Assembly: GCF_020215645.1 (NCBI RefSeq) | Contig: NZ_CP084058.1 | Span: 5,022,001 to 5,086,000 of the forward strand | Direction: 5' to 3' | From: Nonomuraea gerenzanensis | GTDB lineage: Bacteria; Actinomycetota; Actinomycetes; Streptosporangiales; Streptosporangiaceae | Length of the DNA: 64,000 nucleotides | Part shown: positions 37,631 to 46,378 of the stretch, piece after piece | Numbering within the stretch: position 1 is the first letter of the stretch | Layout: each line of letters opens with the position of its first letter | Program-made: the position numbers and the translations under genes | Notes under the pieces: generated by a model | What the model was told of the DNA's origin: nothing | Databases searched by the model: none | What the model saw: only the letters and a program-made list of their open reading frames with translations

Positions 37631-38940
37631 CACCCCGCGAGCCCCAGCTGCTTGGCCTGCTTCTCCACGTCCTTGTCGTACTGGGCGGCCCCCTCGGCGG
37701 GCGGCGTCAGCCCGGAGCCGACGGCGACGGTGATCTGCTCCAGCGACGGGCCCTTGACCGGCGAGACGAACTCCAGCGCCGGGGCCGTGCGGCCCTCGTC
37801 CACGTACACCTGGAGGTCCTTGGCCACCTGGATGGCGTCCTCGGGCAGTTTGGCGCCCGCGATCCGGTACGGACCGGCGGGCTGGACGACCGCGTTGGTG
37901 GCCTCGGCGCCCGCCGGTGAGGCCACGAAGGCCAGGAACTTCTTGGCCGCGTCCAGGTTCTCGGTGGTCCTGGCGATGTAGATGCCGGCCGGCTCCCAGA
38001 TGGTCGCGCCGTTCTTGGCCGCGTCGGTGCCCGGGATGCCGAAGAAGCCCACGTCGGTGGCCGCCTGCGGCAGGGTGGAGACCAGCGGCGGAAGCTGGGC
38101 GCTCAGCATCGGGTAGTGCGCGCCCTTGCCCTCCACCAGCATCTTCATGCCCTGGTCGTTGGTGGCCGAGCCGAAGCCCTCCTGCATGAAGCCCTTGGCG
38201 TGCACCTCCGCCAGGTGGTCGAAGCCCGCCTTGGCGGCCGGGGTGGTGGCGAACTTGGCCTGGTTGGCCGTGTACTTCTGGGCGAAGTCCGGCGCGGCGG
38301 CCTGCACGTTGTAGTAGTCGCCGAGGACGAAGAGCTGCGAGGTCCAGGTGTCCTTGAACGTGCCGATCACCGGCGCGATGCCGGCCGCCTTGATCTTTTC
38401 GTTGTTGGCCATGAAGTTGGCCCAGGTCTTCGGCACCTCCAGCTTGAGCTGCTCGTAGACCTTGCGGTTGTAGAGAATGCCGCCGCCCATGGCGGTGCCG
38501 CCCGGCACGCCGTACGCCTTGCCGTCCTGGCTCACCACGGGCAGGAAGTCCTTCTGCACGTTGGCCAGCACCGGGTCGCCGGTCAGGTCGACCAGGGTCT
38601 GCGCCGGGTTGAGCGCCTGCAGCAGCGAGCCGGAGTTGTACCAGAACACATCCGACATGTCGCCCGTCGAGAGCCGGGTCTTGATGATGTTGTCGCCCTC
38701 GCTGCCTCCTGGCCGCGTCTCGGTCTCGATGGTGATCGTGGGGTTGGCCTTCATGAAGGCCTCCGTGAGCGCCTTGGCGGTGTCCACGGTGGCCTGGCTG
38801 TTGTCGATGAGGAACTTCAAGGTGACCGAGCCGTCGGCGGCGGGCTCCGAGCCGGCGCCCGAGCTTGATCCGCACGAGCTCAGGGCCGCCATCGCGAGAA
38901 CGGCCAGGACCGCTCCCGTCATGCGGTGCGAGGTTTTCAC
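37627..38940 (-). CDS. extracellular solute-binding lipoprotein of a CUT1 sugar ABC transporter
   Basis: 437 residues from a GTG with a GGAGGGG site. The signal ends in the lipobox LSSCG, so the mature protein is lipid-anchored at Cys. The fold is that of family 1 solute-binding proteins (TLKFLIDNSQATVDTAKALT, VPKTWANFMANNEKIKAAGI, GTFKDTWTSQLF). It captures the sugar for the two permeases. The first gene of the operon, it has LacI-type operators upstream and is induced presumably by the transported glycoside. Confidence 0.92.
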   Translation of the reverse strand: MKTSHRMTGAVLAVLAMAALSSCGSSSGAGSEPAADGSVTLKFLIDNSQATVDTAKALTEAFMKANPTITIETETRPGGSEGDNIIKTRLSTGDMSDVFWYNSGSLLQALNPAQTLVDLTGDPVLANVQKDFLPVVSQDGKAYGVPGGTAMGGGILYNRKVYEQLKLEVPKTWANFMANNEKIKAAGIAPVIGTFKDTWTSQLFVLGDYYNVQAAAPDFAQKYTANQAKFATTPAAKAGFDHLAEVHAKGFMQEGFGSATNDQGMKMLVEGKGAHYPMLSAQLPPLVSTLPQAATDVGFFGIPGTDAAKNGATIWEPAGIYIARTTENLDAAKKFLAFVASPAGAEATNAVVQPAGPYRIAGAKLPEDAIQVAKDLQVYVDEGRTAPALEFVSPVKGPSLEQITVAVGSGLTPPAEGAAQYDKDVEKQAKQLGLAGW

Positions 38941-38958
38941 GACGCCCCTCCGGGTTCG

Positions 38959-38972
38959 TTGAAACGTTTTAA
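38959..38972. promoter_or_regulatory. LacI-type operator near the transport operon start
   Basis: TTGAAACGTTTTAA is a near-perfect 14-bp palindrome with the central CG typical of LacI/GalR sites. It is 18 bp upstream of the binding-protein GTG, where repressor would block transcription. Confidence 0.65.
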
Positions 38973-38990
38973 GCGTCCCCCGATGCGAGT

Positions 38991-39004
38991 TAACGTAGGC
39001 GTTA
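38991..39004. promoter_or_regulatory. second, weaker LacI-like half-site pair
   Basis: TAACG-TAGG-CGTTA has 5-bp arms matching the halves of the strong palindrome at 39095-39110, but with a 4-bp insert instead of a tight CG centre. Confidence 0.35.
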
Positions 39005-39094
39005 CCTAGCGGAGCGTCAAGGGGTCGCTTGGGGAACGCTTTTCGATCGTTACCAATGTCAAGAGGTGGCTTACCGAAGCTTCGACGGGAAGCC

Positions 39095-39110
39095 TGGGTA
39101 ACGTTACCCA
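39095..39110. promoter_or_regulatory. LacI-type operator upstream of the lacI gene
   Basis: TGGGTAACGTTACCCA is a perfect 16-bp palindrome with central CG. It lies 24 bp before a good -10 (TACAAT, 39134-39139) of the regulator gene, suggesting autoregulation or looping with the site at 38959. Confidence 0.7.
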
Positions 39111-39173
39111 TCGCGTACGATGCGGCTGGCTCGTACAATCGGGCGGACGTCGGGGTCCGAGGAGAGGCGGCAG

Positions 39174-40208
39174 ATGGAGACGCGAGGCCGGCAGGCGAGA
39201 GTGACGATCACCGACGTCGCCCGTCACGCCCAGGTGTCCACCACGGCGGTGTCGAAGGTGCTGCGCAACGCCTACGGCGTCAGCGAGGCCATGCGCGAGA
39301 AGGTGCAGGCCGCCATCGACGAGCTGGGCTACCGCCCGCACAACGCGGCGCGGGCCATGCGCGGGCGCACGTTCACCATCGGCGTGCAGCTCCCGCACAT
39401 CAGGAACCCGTTCTTCTCCGACATCGTCGACGGCCTCACCGAGGAGATCTCCGGCAGCGGCTACCAGGCGATCATGGTGCAGAGCGGCGACCTGGACGCC
39501 ACCGCGGAGCGCCGGGCCATCGACGCGCTGATGGACCGGCAGGTGGACGGCATCCTCTCCGTCGCCCCCGTCGGCTCCAGGCGGCAGCTCGAAGAGGTGG
39601 CCAGGAACACGCCCCTGGTGGTGCTCGGCCGCCACGACCGCTCGGCGCTGTACGACTGCGTGCTCGACGACGACGAGCTGGGCGCCCAGCTGGTGGTCGA
39701 GCACCTCATCGGGCTCGGGCACCGCCGCATCGCGCACATCACCCAGAAGGACACGGTGCCGGGCCGCTCCGCCGTCCTGTTGCAGGCCATCAGGGCCAGG
39801 ACGTACGAGCAGGTGATGACCGAGCACGGCCTGGCCGAGCACCTGGCGCTGGCGGCCACCTCCTACACCGAGGAGGGCGGCTACGACGGAGCCCGCGAGT
39901 TGCTGGCCCGCGACCCGCGCCCCACCGCCATCTTCGCCGGCGCCGACCAGGCGGCCTTCGGCGTGCTCGCGGCCATCCACGAGGCCGGGCTCACGGTGCC
40001 CGGCGACATCTCCGTGGCCGGCTACGACAACGCCCGGATGAGCCGCCTGGCCCACATCTCGCTGACCACCGTCGACCAGGACGGCGCCATCATGGGCAAG
40101 ACCGCGGGCCGCCTGCTGCTCGAACGCATCGGCGGCCGGACGGCGGCCGTGCGCTTCTCGGTCACGCCCACGCTGGTGGCCCGCCGCTCCACCGCCCCGC
40201 CCGGCTGA
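39174..40208 (+). CDS. LacI-family repressor of the rhamnoside operon
   Basis: 344 residues from the ATG at 39174, chosen for its GGAGAGG site and because the HTH then sits at the N-terminus (VTITDVARHAQVSTTAVSKV, then the hinge helix YRPHNAARAMRG). A periplasmic-binding-like effector domain follows, with NPFFSDIVDGLTEEI, HLIGLGHRRIAHIT, AIFAGADQAAFGVL and VAGYDNARMS. It is divergent from the ABC/GH78 operon and its probable operators are the palindromes in between. Confidence 0.93.
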   Translation: METRGRQARVTITDVARHAQVSTTAVSKVLRNAYGVSEAMREKVQAAIDELGYRPHNAARAMRGRTFTIGVQLPHIRNPFFSDIVDGLTEEISGSGYQAIMVQSGDLDATAERRAIDALMDRQVDGILSVAPVGSRRQLEEVARNTPLVVLGRHDRSALYDCVLDDDELGAQLVVEHLIGLGHRRIAHITQKDTVPGRSAVLLQAIRARTYEQVMTEHGLAEHLALAATSYTEEGGYDGARELLARDPRPTAIFAGADQAAFGVLAAIHEAGLTVPGDISVAGYDNARMSRLAHISLTTVDQDGAIMGKTAGRLLLERIGGRTAAVRFSVTPTLVARRSTAPPG

Positions 40209-40268
40209 CCTGCCCGGGCATGAGGCGGCGGGTGCGACGGGTGCGACGGAGGCGGCGGGGGCGGCGGC

Positions 40269-41471
40269 TCACCACCGGACGGGGACCCGCTCCAGCCCGC
40301 CGACGATCAGGCCCTCGCGGCGCCGCAGCTCGCCGGCCGGGACCGCCAGCTCCAGCGTGGGCAGCTCGTCGAGCAGCACCTTGAGCACGGTCTGCAGCTC
40401 GGTGCGGGCCAGCGACTGGCCGATGCAGGAGTGCGGGCCGGCGCCGAAGGCCACGTGCGGGTTCGGCGAGCGGTCCAGCCGCATCTCGCCGGCCTGCTCG
40501 AACTGCCGCTCGTCGCGGTTGGCCGAGGCCATGCTGCAGATCACGGTCGTGCCACCCGGCAGCCTCTCGCCGCCCACCTCCACCTCCTCGCTGAGGTAAC
40601 GCGGCATGCCGAAGCCCGGGTTGGCGTCGAAGCGCAGCGCCTCCTCCACCGCCGGGCGGATCAGCGCCCGGTCGGCCAGCAGCGCCTCCCACCGGCCGCG
40701 GTCGGCCAGCAACATCGACACCATCTTGCCGATCATGTTCGCGGTGGTCTCGTGCCCGGCCACCAGCAACCCCTTGGCCGTGCCCAGCATGAGCTGCTCG
40801 GTCAGCCGCCCGTCCAGGCCCTCGACCATCGCCAGCAGCTCGCTGATCAGGTCGTCGCCCGGCGCGGCCTTCTTGCCCTCGACGAGCGCGACGAGGTAGC
40901 CGTCGAACTCGGCCTGGGCGGCGTCGATCTCCTCCTGGGCGTACCTGGTCATGCTCAGCATGGTGTCCGACCAGTACGCGAACTTCTCCCGGTCGGAGTC
41001 CGGCACCCCGAGCAGGTCGCAGATCGCCCACACCGGCAGCGGGAAGCCCACGGCGCTCACCAGGTCGGCGGGCGCCCCCTCGGCCACCATCCCCTCGACC
41101 AGCCGCACCGCCATGGCCTCGATCCTGGGCTGCATCGCCATGACCCGCTTGGCGGTGAACGCCTTGCCGACGAGCTGCCGCCAGGCGCGGTGCTCCTCGC
41201 CGCTCATGCTGCTGCCGCCGCTGCCGAACACGCCGCCCGACTCGTTGGCGGTCACCCGGGCGGCGTCCGGCGCGTCGAGCTGCCGGGTGAAGCGCGGGTC
41301 GGACAGGACCTGCTTGACGTCGTCGTAGCGGGTGAGCAGCAGCGCCCGGTCGCCGCTGGCCAGCCGGACCGGCGCGATCGGGCAGCCGTCGCGCAGCTCG
41401 GCCCACTCGTGGGGCGGTTCGAGCGCGCCGGGGTTGGCGAACGGGTAGTGCGGAGCCTGCTCGACGGTCAC
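40269..41471 (-). CDS. cytochrome P450
   Basis: 400 residues, GTG start with GGAGGT nine bases upstream. I-helix AGHETTANMI with the acid-alcohol type residues, ExxR (VEEALRFDANP region), and the heme loop AFGAGPHSCIGQSLAR with the Cys ligand. Soluble class I bacterial P450 needing external ferredoxin and reductase, neither of which is adjacent. The substrate is unknown. It may belong with the aromatic-uptake genes downstream on the same strand, but a 142-bp gap containing tandem repeats separates them. Confidence 0.92.
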   Translation of the reverse strand: MTVEQAPHYPFANPGALEPPHEWAELRDGCPIAPVRLASGDRALLLTRYDDVKQVLSDPRFTRQLDAPDAARVTANESGGVFGSGGSSMSGEEHRAWRQLVGKAFTAKRVMAMQPRIEAMAVRLVEGMVAEGAPADLVSAVGFPLPVWAICDLLGVPDSDREKFAYWSDTMLSMTRYAQEEIDAAQAEFDGYLVALVEGKKAAPGDDLISELLAMVEGLDGRLTEQLMLGTAKGLLVAGHETTANMIGKMVSMLLADRGRWEALLADRALIRPAVEEALRFDANPGFGMPRYLSEEVEVGGERLPGGTTVICSMASANRDERQFEQAGEMRLDRSPNPHVAFGAGPHSCIGQSLARTELQTVLKVLLDELPTLELAVPAGELRRREGLIVGGLERVPVRW

Positions 41472-41502
41472 GTGACCTCCAGAGGTGTGGGTGCTGCCGA
41501 TC

Positions 41503-41518
41503 TAAGTCAATCAGCTTA
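41503..41518. promoter_or_regulatory. possible operator upstream of the P450
   Basis: TAAG-N8-CTTA in an AT-richer patch about 35 bp before the P450 start. Arms are only 4 bp. Confidence 0.25.
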
Positions 41519-41544
41519 ACGGCGGTGGCGCCGCACCTCTGGAG

Positions 41545-41613
41545 GCGGTGCGAGAGGCGGTGCGATCGGCGGTGCGATCAGCGGTGCGTGAGGCGGTGCG
41601 AGAGGCGGTGCGA

Positions 41614-41616
<3 letters not shown>
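41545..41616. repeat. 12-bp tandem repeat at the 3' end of livF
   Basis: Six 12-bp units starting GCGGTGCG (variants ending AGAG, ATCG, ATCA, TGAG) run without interruption, and the livF stop codon lies inside the last unit. Other than this repeat the gap to the P450 holds only the putative promoter. Confidence 0.9.
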
Positions 41617-42317
<701 letters not shown>

Positions 42318-42318
<1 letters not shown>

Positions 42319-43091
42319 CAGGAGCCTCCGGTGAACAGGTCGTCGGTCCTGGCCGAGCCGAGGTAGGCGGCCCGCACCGCGTCGTCGGCCCTGATCCGCG
42401 CGGGCGTCCCGGAGGCCAGGACGCGGCCCAGGTGCAGCACGGTGACGCGGTCGGCCAGGCGGAACACCACGTCCAGGTCGTGCTCCACGATGAGCAGGGT
42501 CAGGCTGTCCGGCAGCCGCTCGACCAGGCCGGCGAAGCGCTCGGTCTCGGCGGCGGACATGCCGGCCGTGGGCTCGTCGAACATGACCAGGGCGGGCTCG
42601 GCGGCCAGCACCATCGCCACTTCAAGCTGCCTGCGCTCGCCGTGGGACAGGGCGGCGGCCCGGTCGCCCGCCCGGTCGGCCAGCCCGACGGACTCCAGGT
42701 GGCGGCGGGCCTCGGCCTCGGTACGGCGGAAGCGCCAGGCTGCCCTGTCGAGCCGGTGCGCCACCCGGTGCACCCGCTGGACGGCGAGCGCGACGTTGTC
42801 CAGCACCGAGCAGTCGAGGAAGACGCTGGAGTGCTGGTAGGTGCGCAGCAGGCCGCGCCGGGCCCGCTCGGGCTCGGGCAGGCCGGTGATGTCGTGCCCG
42901 CCGAACAGCACGGCCCCCGACGTGGCGGCCAGCGTCCCCGCCACGGTGGCGAACAACGTCGACTTGCCGGCCCCGTTCGGCCCGATCAGGGCGTGCCGCT
43001 CGCCCGGCAGCACCGTCAGATCCACGCCGTCCACGGCCTTGAGCGAGCCGTAGGCGCGGGTCAGGCCGCGCAGCTCCAGCAAGGGCGTCAT
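42318..43091 (-). CDS. livG: branched-chain amino acid-type ABC transporter ATPase (LivG)
   Basis: 257 residues. Walker A LIGPNGAGKSTLFATV, signature LSHGERRQLEVAM, Walker B PALVMFDEPTAGMS with the LivG-typical C-terminal LGxVLASGTPARIRAD. Its first eight codons (MTPLLELR) and ribosome site are copied twice upstream by a 44-bp tandem duplication, so three potential starts exist. The one at 43091 continues into the gene. Confidence 0.92.
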
Positions 43092-43135
43092 GGGCGCCGC
43101 TCCTTCCGGCGGCGCAGCTCCAGCAGGGGCGTCAT
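43088..43135 (-). CDS. 15-codon minicistron created by duplication at the livM-livG junction
   Basis: An ATG at 43135 overlaps the livM stop and reads MTPLLELRRRKERRP before a TGA that overlaps the livG ATG. It carries a copied ribosome site (AAGGAG) and would be translated by coupling between the two genes. No function is expected other than relaying ribosomes. Confidence 0.45.
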   Translation of the reverse strand: MTPLLELRRRKERRP

Positions 43136-43180
43136 GGGCGCCGCTCCTTCCGGCCGCGCAGCTCCAGCAGAGGCGTCATG
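43088..43180. repeat. 44-bp tandem duplication at the livM/livG boundary
   Basis: The segment containing the livG start and ribosome site occurs with ATGs at 43091, 43135 and 43179, exactly 44 bp apart, with few differences. Because 44 is not a multiple of three the copies fall in different frames; livM reads into the outermost copy and gains the tail MTPLLELRGRKERRP. Confidence 0.85.
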
Positions 43181-44157
43181 GGAGCCCGGCGCAGTCCCGC
43201 CAGACCCCGGGGGAGCAGGAAGACCACGGCCACGAACACCAGCCCCAGCACCAGCGGGCCGTGCCCGCCGATGGAGGCCGGCAGGTTGTCGCGCACGAGC
43301 AGCACCAGGGCCGCGCCCAGGCAGGGGCCCCACAGGCTGCCCCCGCCGCCGATGACCACGCTGAGCAGCGCGAGCGCCGCCACCTCGAAGCCGAGATCCG
43401 CGGGCGAGACGAACCGGGCGTGCGCCGCCCACAGCGCCCCGCCCACCCCCGCGACGGCGCCGGCCAGGCAGAACACGCCGTACCTGGCGAGCGCGGGCCG
43501 GTAGCCGAGCGCCCGCATGCGCGGCTCGTTGTCGCGGATGCCGCGCAACGTCCTGCCGTACGGCGAGCGCACGACGAGCGCCACCGCCGCGTACACCGCG
43601 ACCGCCACCACCAGCACCCACCAGTAGACGTACCCGGCGGCCAGCAGGGGCGGGCCGCCGAACAGCGTGATCGCCGGCATGCCGGCCAGGCCGTTGCCGG
43701 CGCCGACGGCCGGCCAGGTGTCGGCCACCTGGTGCGCCGTCTCGCCGATCGCGAGCGTCAGCATCAGGAAGACGATGCCGCGCGCCCGGACGGCGACCCA
43801 GCCGGTGAGCGCGGCGGTGACCAGCCCGGCGGCCAGCCCGGCCAGCGCCTGCACGGCCGCGTCCGGGGTGAGGTGGATGCCGACCAGGGCCGCGGTGTAG
43901 GCGCCGGCCCCGAAGTAGGCGGCCTGCCCGAGTGTGGGCAGCCCGGTGACGCCGGTCAGCAGGTCCACGCTGAGCACCAGCACGGCGAAGGCCAGGATCC
44001 GCGTCATGGTGGAGATCGGGTAGGCGCTCAGCACCAGCGGCGCGGCCGTCAGCAGCAGGAGCACCGCCGCGCCCGCCAGCGGCCTGACCGCGCCGCGCCG
44101 GGGCGCCGACGGGGGCCGGTCGGCCGCGGCGGCGGGGCTCTCGTGGGCGACCTTCAC
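43132..44157 (-). CDS. livM: branched-chain amino acid-type ABC transporter permease (LivM)
   Basis: 341 residues, GTG start overlapping the livH stop. Eight or nine hydrophobic segments; the YPISTMTRILAFAVLVLSVD beginning, GQAAYFGAGAYTAAL and YGRTLRGIRDNEPRMRALGY (the cytoplasmic EAA-like loop) are LivM hallmarks. The last 15 residues come from a duplicated copy of the livG start and are not part of the family. Confidence 0.92.
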   Translation of the reverse strand: MKVAHESPAAAADRPPSAPRRGAVRPLAGAAVLLLLTAAPLVLSAYPISTMTRILAFAVLVLSVDLLTGVTGLPTLGQAAYFGAGAYTAALVGIHLTPDAAVQALAGLAAGLVTAALTGWVAVRARGIVFLMLTLAIGETAHQVADTWPAVGAGNGLAGMPAITLFGGPPLLAAGYVYWWVLVVAVAVYAAVALVVRSPYGRTLRGIRDNEPRMRALGYRPALARYGVFCLAGAVAGVGGALWAAHARFVSPADLGFEVAALALLSVVIGGGGSLWGPCLGAALVLLVRDNLPASIGGHGPLVLGLVFVAVVFLLPRGLAGLRRAPMTPLLELRGRKERRP

Positions 44158-45026
44158 GCGTGCACCGCCGTCCGCGCGGGCAGCAGGCCCGCCGGGCGCA
44201 GCAGCAGCACCAGGCCCATCGCCCCGAAGATGAGGAAGGAGGCGTACTCCGGCAGCAGCGTGGTGCCGAGGGCCTGCACCTGCCCGATCAGCACCGCGCC
44301 GAGCAGCGCGCCGCGCACCGAGCCCAGGCCGCCGACGACCACCACGACCAGCGCCAGCAGCAGCACCTTCTCGTCCAGCCCCGGCGCGGCGCCCAGGATG
44401 GGCCCGGCCAGCACGCCGCCGACCGCCGCGAGCCCTGCCCCCGCCGCGAACACCCCGGTCAGCACCCTGCCCGTGTTGACGCCCAGCGCCGACACCATGC
44501 CCCGGTCGGCGACCGTCGCGCGGATCAGCGAGCCCAGCCGGCTCCGCTCGACCAGCACATGCACGCCCACGGCCAGCAGCACGCCGAAGCCGATCACCAG
44601 CAGCCGGTAGAGCGGGTAGGTCTGGCCGAGCACGGTCACGCCGCCCGCCACCGGGGCGGGCGCGGTGATGGAGTGCACGTCGTCGCCGAAGGCCATCGAC
44701 AGCGCCTCGGCAACGACGAGCGAGACGCCGAGCGTGAGCAGCGCCTGGTCGAGGTGGCGGGGCGTGGCCCGGGACAGGCCCGCCAGGACGGTGCCGAGCA
44801 CGGCGCCCGCCCCGGCGGCGAGCAGCACCGCCGCCACGAAGGTCAGCGCGCCGCCGCCGTCGGCGACCAGCGCCACCGCGACGTACGCGCCCACCAGGTA
44901 GACGGCGCCGTGGGCCAGGTTGAGCACGTCCATCATGCCGAACACCAGCGACAGCCCCAGCGCGATGGCGAACAGCAACGCGCCCATCGCCAGCCCGTTG
45001 AGCATGCTCACCAGGTAGGTGGCCAT
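44154..45026 (-). CDS. livH: branched-chain amino acid-type ABC transporter permease (LivH)
   Basis: 290 residues from the ATG at 45026, overlapping the binding-protein stop (TGATG). LNGLAMGALLFAIALGLSLV, GMMDVLNLAHGAVYLVGAYV and the GSLIRATVADRGMVSALGVN loop are typical of LivH. It forms the heterodimeric channel with LivM. Confidence 0.93.
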   Translation of the reverse strand: MATYLVSMLNGLAMGALLFAIALGLSLVFGMMDVLNLAHGAVYLVGAYVAVALVADGGGALTFVAAVLLAAGAGAVLGTVLAGLSRATPRHLDQALLTLGVSLVVAEALSMAFGDDVHSITAPAPVAGGVTVLGQTYPLYRLLVIGFGVLLAVGVHVLVERSRLGSLIRATVADRGMVSALGVNTGRVLTGVFAAGAGLAAVGGVLAGPILGAAPGLDEKVLLLALVVVVVGGLGSVRGALLGAVLIGQVQALGTTLLPEYASFLIFGAMGLVLLLRPAGLLPARTAVHA

Positions 45027-46204
45027 CAGCCCAGCTCGCTGACGACGGCGTTGACCATGGCGCCGCCGCTGGAGCGGACCTCGCGCAGGTAGTACTTCTG
45101 CTGGGCGTCCTGGTCGGCGCCGAAGCTCCACTGGCCGCGCGGGCTGTCCACGGTCCCCACCGAGCCGAGCGCCTCGACCAGCTCCTCCCCGGTGCCGCCG
45201 GGCGCGCCGGCCAGCGCCTTGTCCAGGACCGTGGCGGCGTCGTAGGCCTGCACGGCGTACACCGTGGGGGCCTCGTCGTAGGCCTTGCGGTAGGCGTCCA
45301 CGAACTCCTTGTTGCGCGGGGTGTCCAGCTCCGCGGAGTAGTGCAGCGACGTCTTCACCCCGGCGGCGGCCTCCCCCTGGGCGTCGAGCACGCCGCCCTC
45401 GGTCAGGAACCCGGTGCCGTACAGCGGGGTGCTCTCGGCCAGCCCGAACTCCTGGTACTGCTTGACGAAGCTGACGGCCTCGGCGCCGGCGTAGAAGGCG
45501 TAGACGGCCTTCGCGCCGGAGCCGCGGATCGCCGACAGGAAGGGCTGGAAGTCCTGGGTCTTGCCGAAGGGGGTGTACTTCTCCCCGGCGATCCTGCCGC
45601 CCGCCGCCTCGAACGTCCTGCGGAACCCGGCGATCATCTCCCGGCCGGCGGCGTAGTCGGCGGCGATCAGGTAGACGCCGCCCTTGACCTCCTCGGCCAC
45701 GGCGGGGCCCAGCGGGGCCGAGACCTTGCCGTTGGCGAAGCTGGTGCGCCAGACGTACGCGGACTTGCGGGCGCCGGTGATGTCGTCGGCGCCCGCGTTG
45801 GCCACCACCAGCGGCTTCCTCGACTCGTGAAAGAAGTCCCGCAGGCCCAGTGCGGTGGCCGAGTTGACCACCCCGACCACCGCGGTCACCTGGTCCTGCG
45901 TCACCAGCTTCTGCGCGGCGGGCACGCCCGTCTGCGGCCCCTCACCCTCGTCGGCGCTGACCACCTCGGCGGTACGGCCACCGAGCTTGCCACCGTGCTG
46001 GCCGAGATAGAGCTGGAAGCCGTTGCGCATGTCCTCGCCCAGCGGCGCGTAGACGCCCGACAGGGGCACCAGCAGACCGATCTTCACGGCACCGCCGGTC
46101 TGGCCGCCGCCGGCCTGGTCGAGGCTGGAGCCGGCGCAACCGGAGAGCATGAGCGTGGTCGTCATGAGGGCAAGGAAGGCAGCGCTGTTCCGTAAGACGT
46201 GCAT
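45026..46204 (-). CDS. substrate-binding lipoprotein of a Liv/HAAT-type ABC importer
   Basis: 392 residues. Signal with lipobox LSGCAG; mature protein is a type I periplasmic-binding fold (AVKIGLLVPLSGVYAPLGED, VVGVVNSATALGLRDFF, VYLIAADYAAGREMIAGFRR, YAVQAYDAATVLDKAL). Family members bind amino acids, amides, urea or aromatic acids. It heads the importer operon and is divergent from boxB, favouring benzoate-like compounds. The specificity cannot be read from sequence. Confidence 0.9.
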   Translation of the reverse strand: MHVLRNSAAFLALMTTTLMLSGCAGSSLDQAGGGQTGGAVKIGLLVPLSGVYAPLGEDMRNGFQLYLGQHGGKLGGRTAEVVSADEGEGPQTGVPAAQKLVTQDQVTAVVGVVNSATALGLRDFFHESRKPLVVANAGADDITGARKSAYVWRTSFANGKVSAPLGPAVAEEVKGGVYLIAADYAAGREMIAGFRRTFEAAGGRIAGEKYTPFGKTQDFQPFLSAIRGSGAKAVYAFYAGAEAVSFVKQYQEFGLAESTPLYGTGFLTEGGVLDAQGEAAAGVKTSLHYSAELDTPRNKEFVDAYRKAYDEAPTVYAVQAYDAATVLDKALAGAPGGTGEELVEALGSVGTVDSPRGQWSFGADQDAQQKYYLREVRSSGGAMVNAVVSELG

Positions 46205-46352
46205 GGCGACACTCCAGGGGGTGGGCTCGGCGCCCCCGCGCTGAGACGGTGGGCCCAGAATCTACAGACATGTGTTGTGGCGTCAATGCCCCGCCGCACG
46301 AAGGTGCCGGGGCTCAACGGTGGACCTCGGGCTACACGGCCAGTATTCGCTA

Positions 46353-46367
46353 CACAACTCTTTTGTG
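46353..46367. promoter_or_regulatory. inverted repeat in the boxB promoter region
   Basis: CACAA-N5-TTGTG lies 12 bp upstream of the boxB ATG, and a further TTGTG occurs at 46274-46278 near the importer start. The 174-bp divergent region holds no gene. A regulator such as the PaaX-like protein nearby could act here. Confidence 0.4.
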
Positions 46368-46378
46368 ACGCAAAGGCT

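Noticed and set aside
40209..40268. GCGGCG-rich run between lacI and P450 stops as a repeat element
   Set aside because: Irregular, short and compositionally expected; no fixed unit length.
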